From NCBI GenBank assembly GCA_947460235.1, contig CANHGK010000025.1:1-33803 (forward strand): a DNA stretch of 33,803 nucleotides. The letters are read 5' to 3'. The notes below the pieces were generated by a model. The model saw only the letters and a program-made list of their open reading frames with translations. It did no database searches and was not told the DNA's origin. This document shows, one piece after another, positions 7,968 to 16,271 of this stretch. Both the position numbers and the translations under genes were made by a program. Positions within the stretch are counted from its first letter, which is position 1, and every line of letters starts with the position of its first letter. The DNA comes from Paenibacillaceae bacterium. GTDB lineage: Bacteria > Bacillota > Bacilli > Paenibacillales > CANHGK01.

Positions 7968-9790
7968 ATTTTAGCACAACCAGAGATCACCGGGAGTTAT
8001 AACAAAATTATATTCGTTTAATAAGCGAATTTAATTTTAGCACAACCAGAGATCACCGGGAGTTATAACTTTTGTTTCGCTTTATTGTTGTTTGGCTTTA
8101 TTTTAGCACAACCAGAGATCACCGGGAGTTATAACAATAATAAAGAAAACAGGCGACAGCCCAAAATTTTAGCACAACCAGAGATCACCGGGAGTTATAA
8201 CTAAATCGACCGGAATATAAATTGCCATTTTATTTTAGCACAACCAGAGATCACCGGGAGTTATAACTTTCACAATGCACGATACTTTTTTAGAGGTGAT
8301 TTTAGCACAACCAGAGATCACCGGGAGTTATAACTCCACCTCTACTCTCATACGTCTTAACTACATTTTAGCACAACCAGAGATCACCGGGAGTTATAAC
8401 CGGAGCTTACGTTGGGGGTGGCAAGCAGTTATTTTAGCACAACCAGAGATCACCGGGAGTTATAACTGAAACCATTCAAAGTGGTAAGCCTATTAAATTT
8501 TAGCACAACCAGAGATCACCGGGAGTTATAACATAACAACCGTTCTAGGCTCGAACCTGCTTATTTTAGCACAACCAGAGATCACCGGGAGTTATAACTC
8601 AGATTCGATCACCTTCACCATTTCGATGATTTTAGCACAACCAGAGATCACCGGGAGTTATAACGAATCGACTTTCGCATTAAGCTGCACCTTAATTTTA
8701 GCACAACCAGAGATCACCGGGAGTTATAACTGTTGGTTGTTGCGTCCTTTTTAATCTTTTGATTTTAGCACAACCAGAGATCACCGGGAGTTATAACCAC
8801 TATAAATGCCATCAGATGCTAATGTTTATTTTAGCACAACCAGAGATCACCGGGAGTTATAACGCTGCCGTAGCAGTAACCGTAATTGACGTTATTTTAG
8901 CACAACCAGAGATCACCGGGAGTTATAACTCTTAAGGGTGAGTTAAGGGTAGCTACTGTATTTTAGCACAACCAGAGATCACCGGGAGTTATAACCAGTG
9001 TATACGCGTTATTCGATAAGTTATCAATTTTAGCACAACCAGAGATCACCGGGAGTTATAACAATGCGTTTGCAGGGTCTGTTTTGCGTTTTGATTTTAG
9101 CACAACCAGAGATCACCGGGAGTTATAACATATCGATACTGCACTGACTTCTCCTGAGTATTTTAGCACAACCAGAGATCACCGGGAGTTATAACAACAG
9201 GCAACGCACTTGCTATCAATGCAGAATTTTAGCACAACCAGAGATCACCGGGAGTTATAACCCGTTTCGTTGTAGGCTCAACCTGCACTCTATTTTAGCA
9301 CAACCAGAGATCACCGGGAGTTATAACCATTGCCGCGGCTTTCTGCATCTTTCAAAAATTTTAGCACAACCAGAGATCACCGGGAGTTATAACGAGCCTC
9401 AAAGATGAACTCGCGGCATGGGAATTTTAGCACAACCAGAGATCACCGGGAGTTATAACGATGTTTTACGTTTATACTTTACTATAGGAATTTTAGCACA
9501 ACCAGAGATCACCGGGAGTTATAACTCCAGGAAGCAGCTACTCTATGGGGATTGTATTTTAGCACAACCAGAGATCACCGGGAGTTATAACTCGCCTTCA
9601 TATTGTATAAAAAATTCTACTGATTTTAGCACAACCAGAGATCACCGGGAGTTATAACATCACCAATCAGAATTACATCATCAGCAATATTTTAGCACAA
9701 CCAGAGATCACCGGGAGTTATAACTTGTCAACTTCAGTATATCCATTGCCCTCTATTTTAGCACAACCAGAGATCACCGGGAGTTATAAC
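7968..9790 (-). CRISPR. Type II-C CRISPR array, 28 identical repeats and 27 spacers
   Basis: The 36-base repeat reads ATTTTAGCAC...GGGAGTTATAAC on the plus strand; the crRNA sense is the minus strand (GTTATAACTCCC...TGCTAAAAT), as shown by complementarity to the tracrRNA. Repeats start at 7968, 8034, 8100, 8166, 8232, 8299, 8365, 8431, 8497, 8563, 8629, 8695, 8762, 8828, 8894, 8960, 9027, 9094, 9160, 9226, 9292, 9358, 9424, 9490, 9556, 9623, 9689 and 9755. I see no change in any copy and no degenerate terminal repeat. Twenty-two spacers are 30 bases; those at 8268, 8731, 8996, 9063 and 9592 are 31. The array runs against the cas operon. Its 66-base period creates false ORFs. Confidence 0.99.
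9755..9763 (-). promoter_or_regulatory. Extended -10 promoter inside every repeat (example: rightmost repeat)
   Basis: On the crRNA strand each repeat ends with TGCTAAAAT, which fits the extended -10 pattern TGnTAnAAT. N. meningitidis type II-C repeats end with TGCTACAAT at the same place and drive one transcript per spacer. Initiation would fall inside the following spacer, so each crRNA could be made without upstream processing. The coordinates mark the copy in the last plus-strand repeat; the same box is present in all 28. Confidence 0.7.
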
Positions 9791-9812
9791 TATGAATGGT
9801 ATCGAGTGTAAT

Positions 9813-9860
9813 TGTCAATTCAAAACTGCACCAAATCGCAGCTGAAAAGTGTACCAATTT
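9813..9860. mobile_element. Possible remnant of an IS21-family end
   Basis: Two imperfect copies of a motif, AAAACTGCACCAA near 9822-9834 and AAAAGTGTACCAA near 9845-9857, follow TGTCAATTC. Repeated short boxes of this kind (contact sequences ending GTGTACCA) are typical of IS21-family termini. No transposase is present. It lies 22 bases beyond the array on its promoter-proximal side. Recognition is by eye only. Confidence 0.35.
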
Positions 9861-9929
9861 CATTCAATCGTTATTATTAATATGACTGTCTATGTTTGAC
9901 GTGTCCAATTTAAAATCTAACATCAGATA

Positions 9930-10967
9930 TCATAACTGAGAGAGGTAATAAGCATAATCCAACGGTCTACTATAAATTAGTTTTTTGCTTTTAAAATTTT
10001 TCATGTCATCGTACATACTTTTTTGAGGTTTTCCGTTCAGTTCAATAATCTGTAGCTTACTATCTTTGTCAATGACAAAATCCACACTCAATTCTCCCAA
10101 TAAACCCATATGAATTTCTGCTTCTTTTGCGGCGTTTACACTTACATCGTGAAGTGATTGAAGTATGTCATTCACTTTTTCCTGCGAAAATAATCGGGGA
10201 AGAACCTCAACTACATCATAAATATGTTCACACATACTTGTGTTAAAGTACCGTTTGTGAGCCACTCTACATGCTATTGTGGGAATCGCCCATTCGCCCG
10301 TAATCCCCTTTTGCACAAGGACCCGGAAATCAAAATACTGATGTTCAAGTTGACTCATTGGGATCCCTTGCTGGACCATGTATGTCTTTGGTCCGAGAAG
10401 TTCATCCAATTTTTTCTGAATGCTTTCATTTTTTCTACAAATATATCTTGGAGCTAAGCTGTGTAAAGAAATGTGTATCTCATCATTATCCATTAATTCA
10501 ACCCGATATACAGACGCTCCTTTGTTTCCATAAATAGGCTTTATATAGACGAGTTTATAGAATTTTAATAGGTTGGAAATGTTCACTTCATGATATAGAA
10601 ATGTGTTCGGTACATATGGCTTTAGATTGGATTGAACTAGTATGTTATAGAGATCCCATTTGTTAAAAGAATTGATAGAGTTGAAGCATTTATTACTTCC
10701 TATTACCGCTTCAAGACGTTGAATGGTGATAGGCTTTTTGTTATAACATCGGTTGTAGACGGTATGAGGAAAAGGGAACGAACTTTGTATCCATTTTCCT
10801 TTTTTTAAGCTAAGTCCAATAATTCCTTGTTTATTCCAGAGTATATCTGTTGGAGTAAAGGCGAAAAGTTTCAAGTTTAGATTCTGATAACGATGACTAA
10901 GATCCAATATTCCTTTTCTATTACCCCTATTACTTACCATAATACCTATCAATGGGCGCTCGTCCAT
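9930..10967 (-). CDS. YheC/YheD-family protein (ATP-grasp fold, spore-associated)
   Basis: The 345-aa product resembles Bacillus YheC/YheD proteins, which are endospore coat-associated and have an ATP-grasp-like fold; their reaction is not known. Visible family features are the N-terminal GIMVSNRGNR, the TVYNRCYNK segment near 90, KPIYGNKGASVYRVE near 145-160 (nucleotide-binding loop), the QQGIPMSQLEHQYFDFRVLVQK block near 205-225 given here by its parts QQGIPM and DFRVLVQK, and LGELSVDFVIDKDSKLQIIE followed by LNGKPQKS, the typical metal-binding end of the fold. The ATG at 10967 is preferred to the GTG at 10976 because AGGGAG lies 8 bases before it. It is divergent from the collagen-like exosporium gene, which also suggests sporulation expression. 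Confidence 0.85.
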   Translation of the reverse strand: MDERPLIGIMVSNRGNRKGILDLSHRYQNLNLKLFAFTPTDILWNKQGIIGLSLKKGKWIQSSFPFPHTVYNRCYNKKPITIQRLEAVIGSNKCFNSINSFNKWDLYNILVQSNLKPYVPNTFLYHEVNISNLLKFYKLVYIKPIYGNKGASVYRVELMDNDEIHISLHSLAPRYICRKNESIQKKLDELLGPKTYMVQQGIPMSQLEHQYFDFRVLVQKGITGEWAIPTIACRVAHKRYFNTSMCEHIYDVVEVLPRLFSQEKVNDILQSLHDVSVNAAKEAEIHMGLLGELSVDFVIDKDSKLQIIELNGKPQKSMYDDMKNFKSKKLIYSRPLDYAYYLSQL

Positions 10968-11051
10968 TCTTATCACTCCCTAGTCATCGATCCTAAAATT
11001 ATATTATGCGAACGCAGTTAACATGGCATGGGACAAACACATAGTAGATCT

Positions 11052-11079
11052 GAAATGAAATAATTTTGGGTTTCATTTC
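11052..11079. promoter_or_regulatory. Inverted repeat between divergent spore genes
   Basis: GAAATGAAA (11052-11060) and TTTCATTTC (11071-11079) are perfect 9-base arms around a 10-base loop, ending one base before the -35 of the candidate SigK promoter. This could be an operator or a weak hairpin; the T-rich loop and flanks do not make a convincing terminator. Confidence 0.45.
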
Positions 11080-11080
11080 C

Positions 11081-11108
11081 ACAATTTTGTTTTGGTAGGC
11101 ATATACTG
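11081..11108 (+). promoter_or_regulatory. Candidate SigK promoter of the collagen-like gene
   Basis: AC at 11081-11082, a 17-base spacer and CATATACTG at 11100-11108 fit the late mother-cell pattern AC / CATAnnnTA with one departure. Initiation would be about 55 bases before the ATG. SigK expression is what an exosporium protein would need. Confidence 0.45.
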
Positions 11109-11170
11109 TGTCAATCTGATTTGACTCTTAATATGATGAACTAGACTGATTACAGGGAGATGAGATTCAT

Positions 11171-12283
11171 ATGGGAAAATGTAATTGCCCTCCAGGACCT
11201 CCTGGACCTGAAGGTCCTGAAGGACCACAGGGAGAACCGGGACCACAAGGACCACAAGGAGCGCAGGGAGCACAAGGAGCACAAGGAGCACAAGGAGCAC
11301 AAGGAGCACAAGGAGCACAAGGAGCACAAGGGGCACAAGGAGCACAAGGGGCACAAGGGGCACAAGGAGCACAAGGAGCACAAGGAGAACCGGGACCACA
11401 GGGAGAACCGGGACCACAAGGAGCGCAGGGAGCACAAGGAGCACAAGGAGCACAAGGAGAACCGGGACCACAGGGAGAACCGGGACCACAAGGAGCGCAA
11501 GGAGCGCAAGGAGCGCAAGGAGCGCAAGGAGCACAAGGAGCACAAGGCGCACAAGGCGCACAAGGAGAACCGGGACCACAAGGAGAACCAGGACCACAAG
11601 GAGAACCAGGACCACAAGGAGTACAAGGAGCACAAGGGGCACAAGGCGCACAAGGCGCACAAGGGGCACAAGGGGCACAAGGAGCGCAAGGAGCGCAAGG
11701 AGCGCAAGGACCACAAGGACCGCAAGGAGAACCGGGAGCAGCAGGAGGGTTAATTCCATTTTCAACGGGAATCATTCTCAGTGGTGCTAGCGTCGTATCT
11801 GCTGCTCCAATTTTAATGGGATTTGGTAATCATACGGTTGAAGTTATTAACGGGTCTGGTGAATCAACGATGCCACCAGAAGCAGGTGGTTTTGCTTTCC
11901 CAATTCCCTTTGCAGGAACTGTTCAAAATTTACAAATAAGCGCAGATTTACTGGTTGCTTCAGTGGCATCTATAAATGTGACTGCTCTAGTATATGATTT
12001 TACAGTTTTCGTCGCACCTTCAGTTCCTAATAATGGGATTAGTCATCTTTCTTCACTTTACTTAACAACTCCGCTGACTAGCTCGCTTACTTTTGGAGGT
12101 CCTGGTAATACAATTACTGCCGGTACTTTCAATACAGCAACCAATATAAATGTCGGATCATTAACAGTCGCAGCGGGTGATCGTATTGGTATTCGTATAA
12201 GGACGCGTGTTGCGTCTGATCCCTCATCAGCTGATATCACCCAACTCTCATTTAGTGCTAGTCTGTCTTATACGCCTGCTTAA
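11171..12283 (+). CDS. Collagen-like exosporium protein, BclB-type C-terminus
   Basis: This is a 370-aa likely surface filament protein of the spore. After [16 protein letters not shown] comes an uninterrupted Gly-X-Y tract to about residue 193, mostly GAQ with blocks of GEPGPQ; such tracts form collagen-like triple helices and vary in copy number. The C-terminal domain (about 194-370), starting [12 protein letters not shown] and including [26 protein letters not shown] and [11 protein letters not shown], resembles the BclB C-terminal domain that trimerises the tip. The classical BclA leader for exosporium attachment is not recognisable; two cysteines (C4, C6) near the N-terminus may serve instead. 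GGGAGATGAG before the ATG is the ribosome site. The repeat tract gives long false ORFs in other frames. Confidence 0.9.
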   Translation: MGKCNCPPGPPGPEGPEGPQGEPGPQGPQGAQGAQGAQGAQGAQGAQGAQGAQGAQGAQGAQGAQGAQGAQGEPGPQGEPGPQGAQGAQGAQGAQGEPGPQGEPGPQGAQGAQGAQGAQGAQGAQGAQGAQGEPGPQGEPGPQGEPGPQGVQGAQGAQGAQGAQGAQGAQGAQGAQGAQGPQGPQGEPGAAGGLIPFSTGIILSGASVVSAAPILMGFGNHTVEVINGSGESTMPPEAGGFAFPIPFAGTVQNLQISADLLVASVASINVTALVYDFTVFVAPSVPNNGISHLSSLYLTTPLTSSLTFGGPGNTITAGTFNTATNINVGSLTVAAGDRIGIRIRTRVASDPSSADITQLSFSASLSYTPA

Positions 12284-12292
12284 AAATAGCGT

Positions 12293-12309
12293 AGCCCTAA
12301 AAAAGGGCT
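12293..12309 (+). terminator. Weak hairpin after the collagen-like gene
   Basis: AGCCC (12293-12297) and GGGCT (12305-12309) form a 5-bp stem with TCTT after it. The stronger terminator lies 50 bases further on. Confidence 0.35.
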
Positions 12310-12358
12310 TCTTAAATCATCAACTTCTAAAGAACCGTTTATTTTGTGAGAAGGTGAG

Positions 12359-12392
12359 AAGGATCTGTCGCGGCAGAGGCAGATCCTTTTTT
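12359..12392 (+). terminator. Rho-independent terminator used as group IIC intron target
   Basis: AAGGATCTGTC (12359-12369) pairs with GGCAGATCCTT (12378-12388), 11 bp with one G-T pair, loop GCGGCAGA, then a run of six T. The intron starts about five bases after the T run. Group IIC introns choose exactly such terminator stems as insertion sites. Confidence 0.92.
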
Positions 12393-12916
12393 GTATTGCG
12401 CGCCCAGAGGCGCGCATCTTCTTGCCGGTGAAAGTCCGGTCACAGGAGGGGCCAAGCCCCTGTGTAGCTAGGATACCTACGTATGGCGAAATCTGTGTGT
12501 AGAAGCGTATCGACAAAAGTACTGTTCGGAGAGCAGGCGAGCAATTCATCAGGTCGTAACATGAAGTGAATCCTGCCGCGTCGTCAAAAAGGCCTTGCAA
12601 AAGGGAAAAGAGGAAGTCGAGCCTTGAGTACATGGGCGAAGACCAAGGAAGTTGCTTAGAACTTGGATCGGCAACGAAGAAACCTCCGGCGTAAGGGGAA
12701 CGACATGATGGAACAGAAGATGCAGCGAACTGGGGAGACCCTCCCCTGCACGATGAACAACATCGTAAAACGAACCGCTATAAGTCGAAGTGACGAAGTG
12801 CGGGTTTGGTAGGAAGGGAGTCAGAGGGGTGCATAGTACCGAAGAGCGCAGGACAACACAACCTGCGGGAGGGAAGGCGCCCTGCTTTGTTCACGTTTTT
12901 CGAGGAGGTAAGCACC

Positions 12917-14197
12917 GTGAATGCCGAACGGCTAACGACACCAACAGAAAAAGTGCAAGAACTTCAAGAGAAACTAGGTCATGCGGCCAAGGAAAACAAG
13001 AAGCGAAGATTTCACGCCCTGTATGACAAAGTGTACCGGATGGATGTGCTCAGAGAAGCGTGGCGGCGGGTGAAGAAAAACGGTGGTGCGGCAGGTGTCG
13101 ATAGAATCACAATCAAAGACATCGAAGAACAAGGAGAAACGCTGTTCTTACTAAAATGCCAACACATGCTCCGTGAAGGGAAATACCGCCCCAGTCCAGT
13201 TCGGAGACAATATATTCCGAAGAAGGACGGAAAGCAACGACCACTCGGGATACCGACGGTACAGGACCGAGTCATACAAATGGCGACCAAGCTCGTGATT
13301 GAACCGATCTTTGAGGCAGATTTTCAAGACACATCGTTTGGCTTCCGACCAAAACGAGACGCGAAACAAGCGCTTGATCGCGTCCGAAAAGCATGCAACC
13401 GAAAAGGGAATTGGGTGATCGACGTCGACATCCAAGGCTACTTCGACAACATCAACCAAGAGAAGTTGATGAAACTGGTGGAAATGCGAATCAGTGATCG
13501 ACGAATCCTGAAATTGATCCGGAAGTGGTTAACGGTAGGCGTGATGGAGGAAGGAAGCGTCAAACGATCGGATGTGGGAACCCCTCAGGGAGGGGTCATC
13601 TCACCTTTGTTGGCGAACATTTATCTGAATTACTTTGATGTACTCTGGGATACGTATGGGGAACTGACGAGATACGCGGACGATTTCGTGGTGGTCTGTA
13701 AAACAAAAGCAGATGCAGATCGAGCATTTGAAGTGATCAGAACGATCATGGAAAGATTGGAACTCACGCTTCACCCAACCAAAACCCGAATCGTAGGATT
13801 ATGGACAGGAGAAGAAGGATTTGATTTCCTTGGGCTACACCATCGGAAGACAAAAGCGGAAAACTCGCAGGGGAAACTGTACTTCACAACCCAACAATGG
13901 ATCGGTAAGAAAGCTGAACAAACGATCCGCGATGAAGTCAAAGAACGACTCGCCCCGCCAAGCATGCGATTTCTGTCATTCGAAGACCATATAAGATGGT
14001 TGAATGAACGAATCCCGGGTTGGAGGAACTACTACCATACACCGTATGGACTGAAGAAATTGGCAAAGTTGGACTGGTACGTACATCAACGGATGACGAA
14101 GTGGTATGCGAAGAAGAGACAACGAAGTAGATGGATGGGTTCATCAAGAGAAGTGAAAAGGATTTCTAAACAACTTGGATTAAAGACGCTATTGTGA
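12917..14197 (+). CDS. ltrA: Group II intron reverse transcriptase/maturase
   Basis: The 426-aa protein binds its intron RNA, helps splicing and copies the intron into DNA. RT motifs run in order: KNGGAAGVDRIT near 55, RRQYIPKKDGKQRPLGIPT near 105-125, SFGFRPKRDAKQAL near 155, VDIQGYFDNI near 185, GTPQGGVISPLLANIYL near 235-250 and the catalytic YADD in LTRYADDFVVV near 270. A maturase X domain fills the rest (for example PGWRNYYHTPYGLKKL). No C-terminal HNH endonuclease domain is present, as usual for class C. The GTG start at 12917 is chosen because GAGGAGG lies about 8 bases upstream; an ATG at 12806 would lie inside the ribozyme and add an unrelated N-terminus. The gene symbol is by family analogy. 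Confidence 0.93.
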   Translation: MNAERLTTPTEKVQELQEKLGHAAKENKKRRFHALYDKVYRMDVLREAWRRVKKNGGAAGVDRITIKDIEEQGETLFLLKCQHMLREGKYRPSPVRRQYIPKKDGKQRPLGIPTVQDRVIQMATKLVIEPIFEADFQDTSFGFRPKRDAKQALDRVRKACNRKGNWVIDVDIQGYFDNINQEKLMKLVEMRISDRRILKLIRKWLTVGVMEEGSVKRSDVGTPQGGVISPLLANIYLNYFDVLWDTYGELTRYADDFVVVCKTKADADRAFEVIRTIMERLELTLHPTKTRIVGLWTGEEGFDFLGLHHRKTKAENSQGKLYFTTQQWIGKKAEQTIRDEVKERLAPPSMRFLSFEDHIRWLNERIPGWRNYYHTPYGLKKLAKLDWYVHQRMTKWYAKKRQRSRWMGSSREVKRISKQLGLKTLL

Positions 14198-14227
14198 TCT
14201 GCATGCACATGAATGACGAACATCGGA

Positions 14228-14299
14228 AAGCCGTATGAGGGAAAACCTCACGTACGGTTTGATGAGGAGGGGCAGGAAAACTCCTGCCCTTTACTCTAT
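14228..14299 (+). ncRNA. Intron domains V and VI
   Basis: Domain V (about 14228-14261) has the catalytic AGC at 14229-14231, the stem CCGTA/TACGG and a GAAA-type tip (GAGGGAAAACCTC). Domain VI has the stem GGGCAGGA/TCCTGCCC (14270-14277 with 14282-14289), followed by TTTACTCTAT, where A14293 is the likely branch point seven bases from the 3' end. Confidence 0.88.
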
Positions 14300-14667
14300 T
14301 ACTACTCCTCAGCAAGTACTTGTCGAGAATACAGTCATCCTTTTCAAGGGTTAGCATGAAAACTCAAATAGTATTTGATAGTTGTTTTAGAAATACATTT
14401 TTTACTAATATCCGCTAAACCAACGAGGAAATAAAGTTCAGCAAAACTTATCACGAGACTAATTTTATGGCTTATTATTTATGTTCAAACGTAAACCTCA
14501 AATATTGCAAACATATTCGTAATTACACAAACGTGGGATAATCATATCAACTTGATTTGTGAGAAGGGCAACGATGAAATCAAACAATAGTTGGCGGTTA
14601 TTATAAATACATAAAAAATATATGAAGGCGTTAAAAAATGATCGAATATGATTTTGTGAAAATAAAA
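14300..14667. other. Intergenic, no gene seen
   Basis: I find no convincing coding region here. A 10-codon ORF at 14574 has AGAAGGG before it but is too short to support. The sequence downstream of the intron (TACTACTCCTCAGC) is the 3' exon side of the insertion. Confidence 0.5.
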
Positions 14668-14693
14668 AAACAAACGCCTAATAGCGTTTGTTT
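14668..14693 (-). terminator. Terminator of the small secreted protein gene
   Basis: AAACAAACGC (14668-14677) and GCGTTTGTTT (14684-14693) are perfect 10-base arms with a 6-base loop. On the minus strand the stem is followed by a long T run, so it ends transcription from 14981 leftwards. Confidence 0.8.
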
Positions 14694-14765
14694 AGATGTA
14701 AACTTTTTTTATCGATCATCATTGTTTAATATTCAAGAATCTATAGCATTTAGTATGCAATATTT

Positions 14766-14981
14766 TTATTTTTTGACAACACAAGTTCCCATACCGCTTG
14801 AACCAGTAGTATAACTCCATACTTTGCAACTAGCGTTATAAATGGTAATTGAGCTTGTTGGTGCAGAATAATCTTTTAAAATTCCATTTGTTGTTCCAAG
14901 TTCCAAACTAGCAGCAAATGCGCTATTACTCATCATTACAAGTGCTGAAATTCCAATAATAATCATACTAATCTTTTTCAT
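14766..14981 (-). CDS. Small secreted protein, unknown function
   Basis: This 71-aa protein has a clear signal peptide: MKK, a hydrophobic core ISMIIIGISALVMMSN and a likely cut after SAFA. The mature part is about 46 residues with two cysteines (in NASCKVW and GTCVVKK) that could form one disulfide, and it is rich in Ser, Thr and Gly. I recognise no family. The start at MKKI is preferred on signal-peptide grounds; AAGGATGG lies 10-13 bases upstream, which is slightly far, and a GTG at 14993 or ATG at 14996 would extend it. It is monocistronic with its own terminator and a 278-base gap to the gene on its right. It could be a secreted peptide or a small spore or surface protein. Confidence 0.6.
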   Translation of the reverse strand: MKKISMIIIGISALVMMSNSAFAASLELGTTNGILKDYSAPTSSITIYNASCKVWSYTTGSSGMGTCVVKK

Positions 14982-15259
14982 TACTAAATACACCATCCTT
15001 AATTTTCAATAATTCAATTTTATCATATCAATATTCACTGTAAAGACAGTTTGGAAAAATACACATATTTAACATAAATAGATAGCTAGAGAAGGTTCGA
15101 CGATATTTTGGGATTGCGTTCAATCTTTTGTGCGATAATTCAAATCACGAAAATACGAGAGTAAAATTTACAGGTTAAAAATAAACGTAACAAATCGTAT
15201 AAGGATAATTTTTCCGTATTACGTAACGAAGGTTATAAATGATTCGCTGCGATCATGTA

Positions 15260-16201
15260 TTAATTGCTTTTGGTTGTTGTGACTTCAGATTTTACAGTTG
15301 TTCCATCGTCTTCATACGTAGTAACCGTGATTGTACGGTTTTTATTTTGATAATCCAACACATTTTGAGTTTTGGTAGTCATTAAATTATTTTCGAAGCT
15401 TGTACGCGTTGTTTCCTCGCCAATTGACGTCCGATTAAAAACGATTTCTTCGGTTAATATTCCTTTCGAATAACTCTCTTGAAGAGAATAATATGAACGA
15501 ATGTCGTTCTTTTTAGCAATAGGCCCATAAAGTTCTTTTCTCAAATATTTCGTTGTTTTGCCATCGGGTTCAACATTTCTAAGCAGTTGATTGATTTGTA
15601 TGCCATGTGAAAAAGTAATTTCTTGTTCACTAGATAATGTTCCATCCAATCTGAAGGTTTTTTCATGAGCAGTGCCATGTATTTCACTATTAATAATAAC
15701 TTCTTTTGAATTCTTGATTGCGACGTATGGAGTATCGCTTTGAAACAGTACGAGACCCGCTTGTAGATGTGTTTCGCGTGAAATGCCCACGGGATAACCA
15801 TTGTTCTTAGGGGTGCGGATAATTGTCTTTAAATCCCCTTGATAATCAGCATATGTGGATGTCCAAATACCATCCTCAACATTGTGATGTAAGGTAGTGG
15901 AAGTAGTTAATACAGCGCCAGATTCCATCCATTCAAGTTCTGTGTGTCGACCTTCGGCAAGTCCTTTGTCATAGTAAGTTTGTTCTAAACGACATGGATG
16001 TCCGTTTTGATCGTATGTAGCAATGGTTTCAAGTCCTTGTTTATGCTTTCCGAGCATCGTGCTTTTTGTAATCATTCGGAACCCATTTTGGATGATGGTA
16101 CTTGTTTTTGTCGTCGTTTTTGTAGAAGGAGCTGCAATTGCAGTGCCGTCAAACAGTAATGTAACAATCAAAATTGTTGTTAATTTAGGTAAAATACGCA
16201 T
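15260..16201 (-). CDS. Secreted repeat-like protein, unknown function
   Basis: This 313-aa protein has an N-terminal signal peptide (MRILPKLTTILIVTLLFDG, likely cut after AIAA) and a Thr-rich mature part. Several stretches have the rhythm of MORN-like or YwqK-like antiparallel repeats, for example YDQNGHPCRLEQTYYDKGLAEGR, given by its parts YDQNGHP and YYDKGLAEGR, LEWMESGAVLTTSTT, FRLDGTLSSEQEITFSHG and YEDDGTTVKSEVTTT. Such repeats give beta-rich surface structures; assignment to a named family is not safe. AGAGGGAT precedes the ATG by about 6 bases. It is divergent from the conjugation operon, across a 169-base gap with a strong inverted repeat. It could be host or element cargo. Confidence 0.6.
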   Translation of the reverse strand: MRILPKLTTILIVTLLFDGTAIAAPSTKTTTKTSTIIQNGFRMITKSTMLGKHKQGLETIATYDQNGHPCRLEQTYYDKGLAEGRHTELEWMESGAVLTTSTTLHHNVEDGIWTSTYADYQGDLKTIIRTPKNNGYPVGISRETHLQAGLVLFQSDTPYVAIKNSKEVIINSEIHGTAHEKTFRLDGTLSSEQEITFSHGIQINQLLRNVEPDGKTTKYLRKELYGPIAKKNDIRSYYSLQESYSKGILTEEIVFNRTSIGEETTRTSFENNLMTTKTQNVLDYQNKNRTITVTTYEDDGTTVKSEVTTTKSN

Positions 16202-16271
16202 AATATCCCTCTGTTTTAGTCAAGTTTTCAAATCGAAATTTTATTATAATACCATATTCACCTCTCCCTGT

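Larger units (their letters stand above)
12398..14299 (+). mobile_element. Group IIC (bacterial class C) intron, about 1.9 kb
   Basis: A retroelement that splices from RNA and reinserts by target-primed reverse transcription. The 5' end reads GCGCGCCCAG, one base different from the usual GUGYG start; the boundary is placed by this and by the terminator just upstream. About 520 bases of structured ribozyme (domains I-III) precede the maturase ORF in domain IV. Domain V and a domain VI with a bulged A follow, ending CTCTAT at 14299. The preceding terminator, the lack of an endonuclease domain in the protein and the overall length all support class C. The intron and its protein appear complete. 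Confidence 0.9.

Noticed and set aside
8533-8562. Spacer with a tRNA T-arm-like GGTTCGAGCC on its reverse strand
   Set aside because: The flanking bases cannot form the five-pair T stem, so targeting of a tRNA gene is not supported.
9328-9357. Possible self-targeting spacer resembling sequence near 20765
   Set aside because: On the reverse strand the spacer shares AAAGATGCA with the lipoprotein gene but needs a gap and several mismatches; it is chance similarity.
9592-9622. Spacer sharing ATATGAAGGCG with the gap at about 14620
   Set aside because: Only about 11 bases match, which is expected by chance at this window size.
8275-9657. Two ORFs with repeated ILAQPEITGSYN
   Set aside because: They arise because the CRISPR period of 66 bases equals 22 codons; they lie in the array and are not genes.
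11073-11775. Long ORFs in other frames and on the minus strand rich in APC, LLV and HKE repeats
   Set aside because: They are shadows of the Gly-X-Y repeat tract; the true frame has the Gly-X-Y periodicity, a ribosome site and a BclB-like end.
12790-13026. ORF upstream of the maturase
   Set aside because: It lies in the ribozyme part and in a different frame from the reverse transcriptase; no ribosome site or family support.
14574-14606. Tiny 10-codon ORF with AGAAGGG before it
   Set aside because: Too short to separate from chance; no partner gene downstream on that strand.
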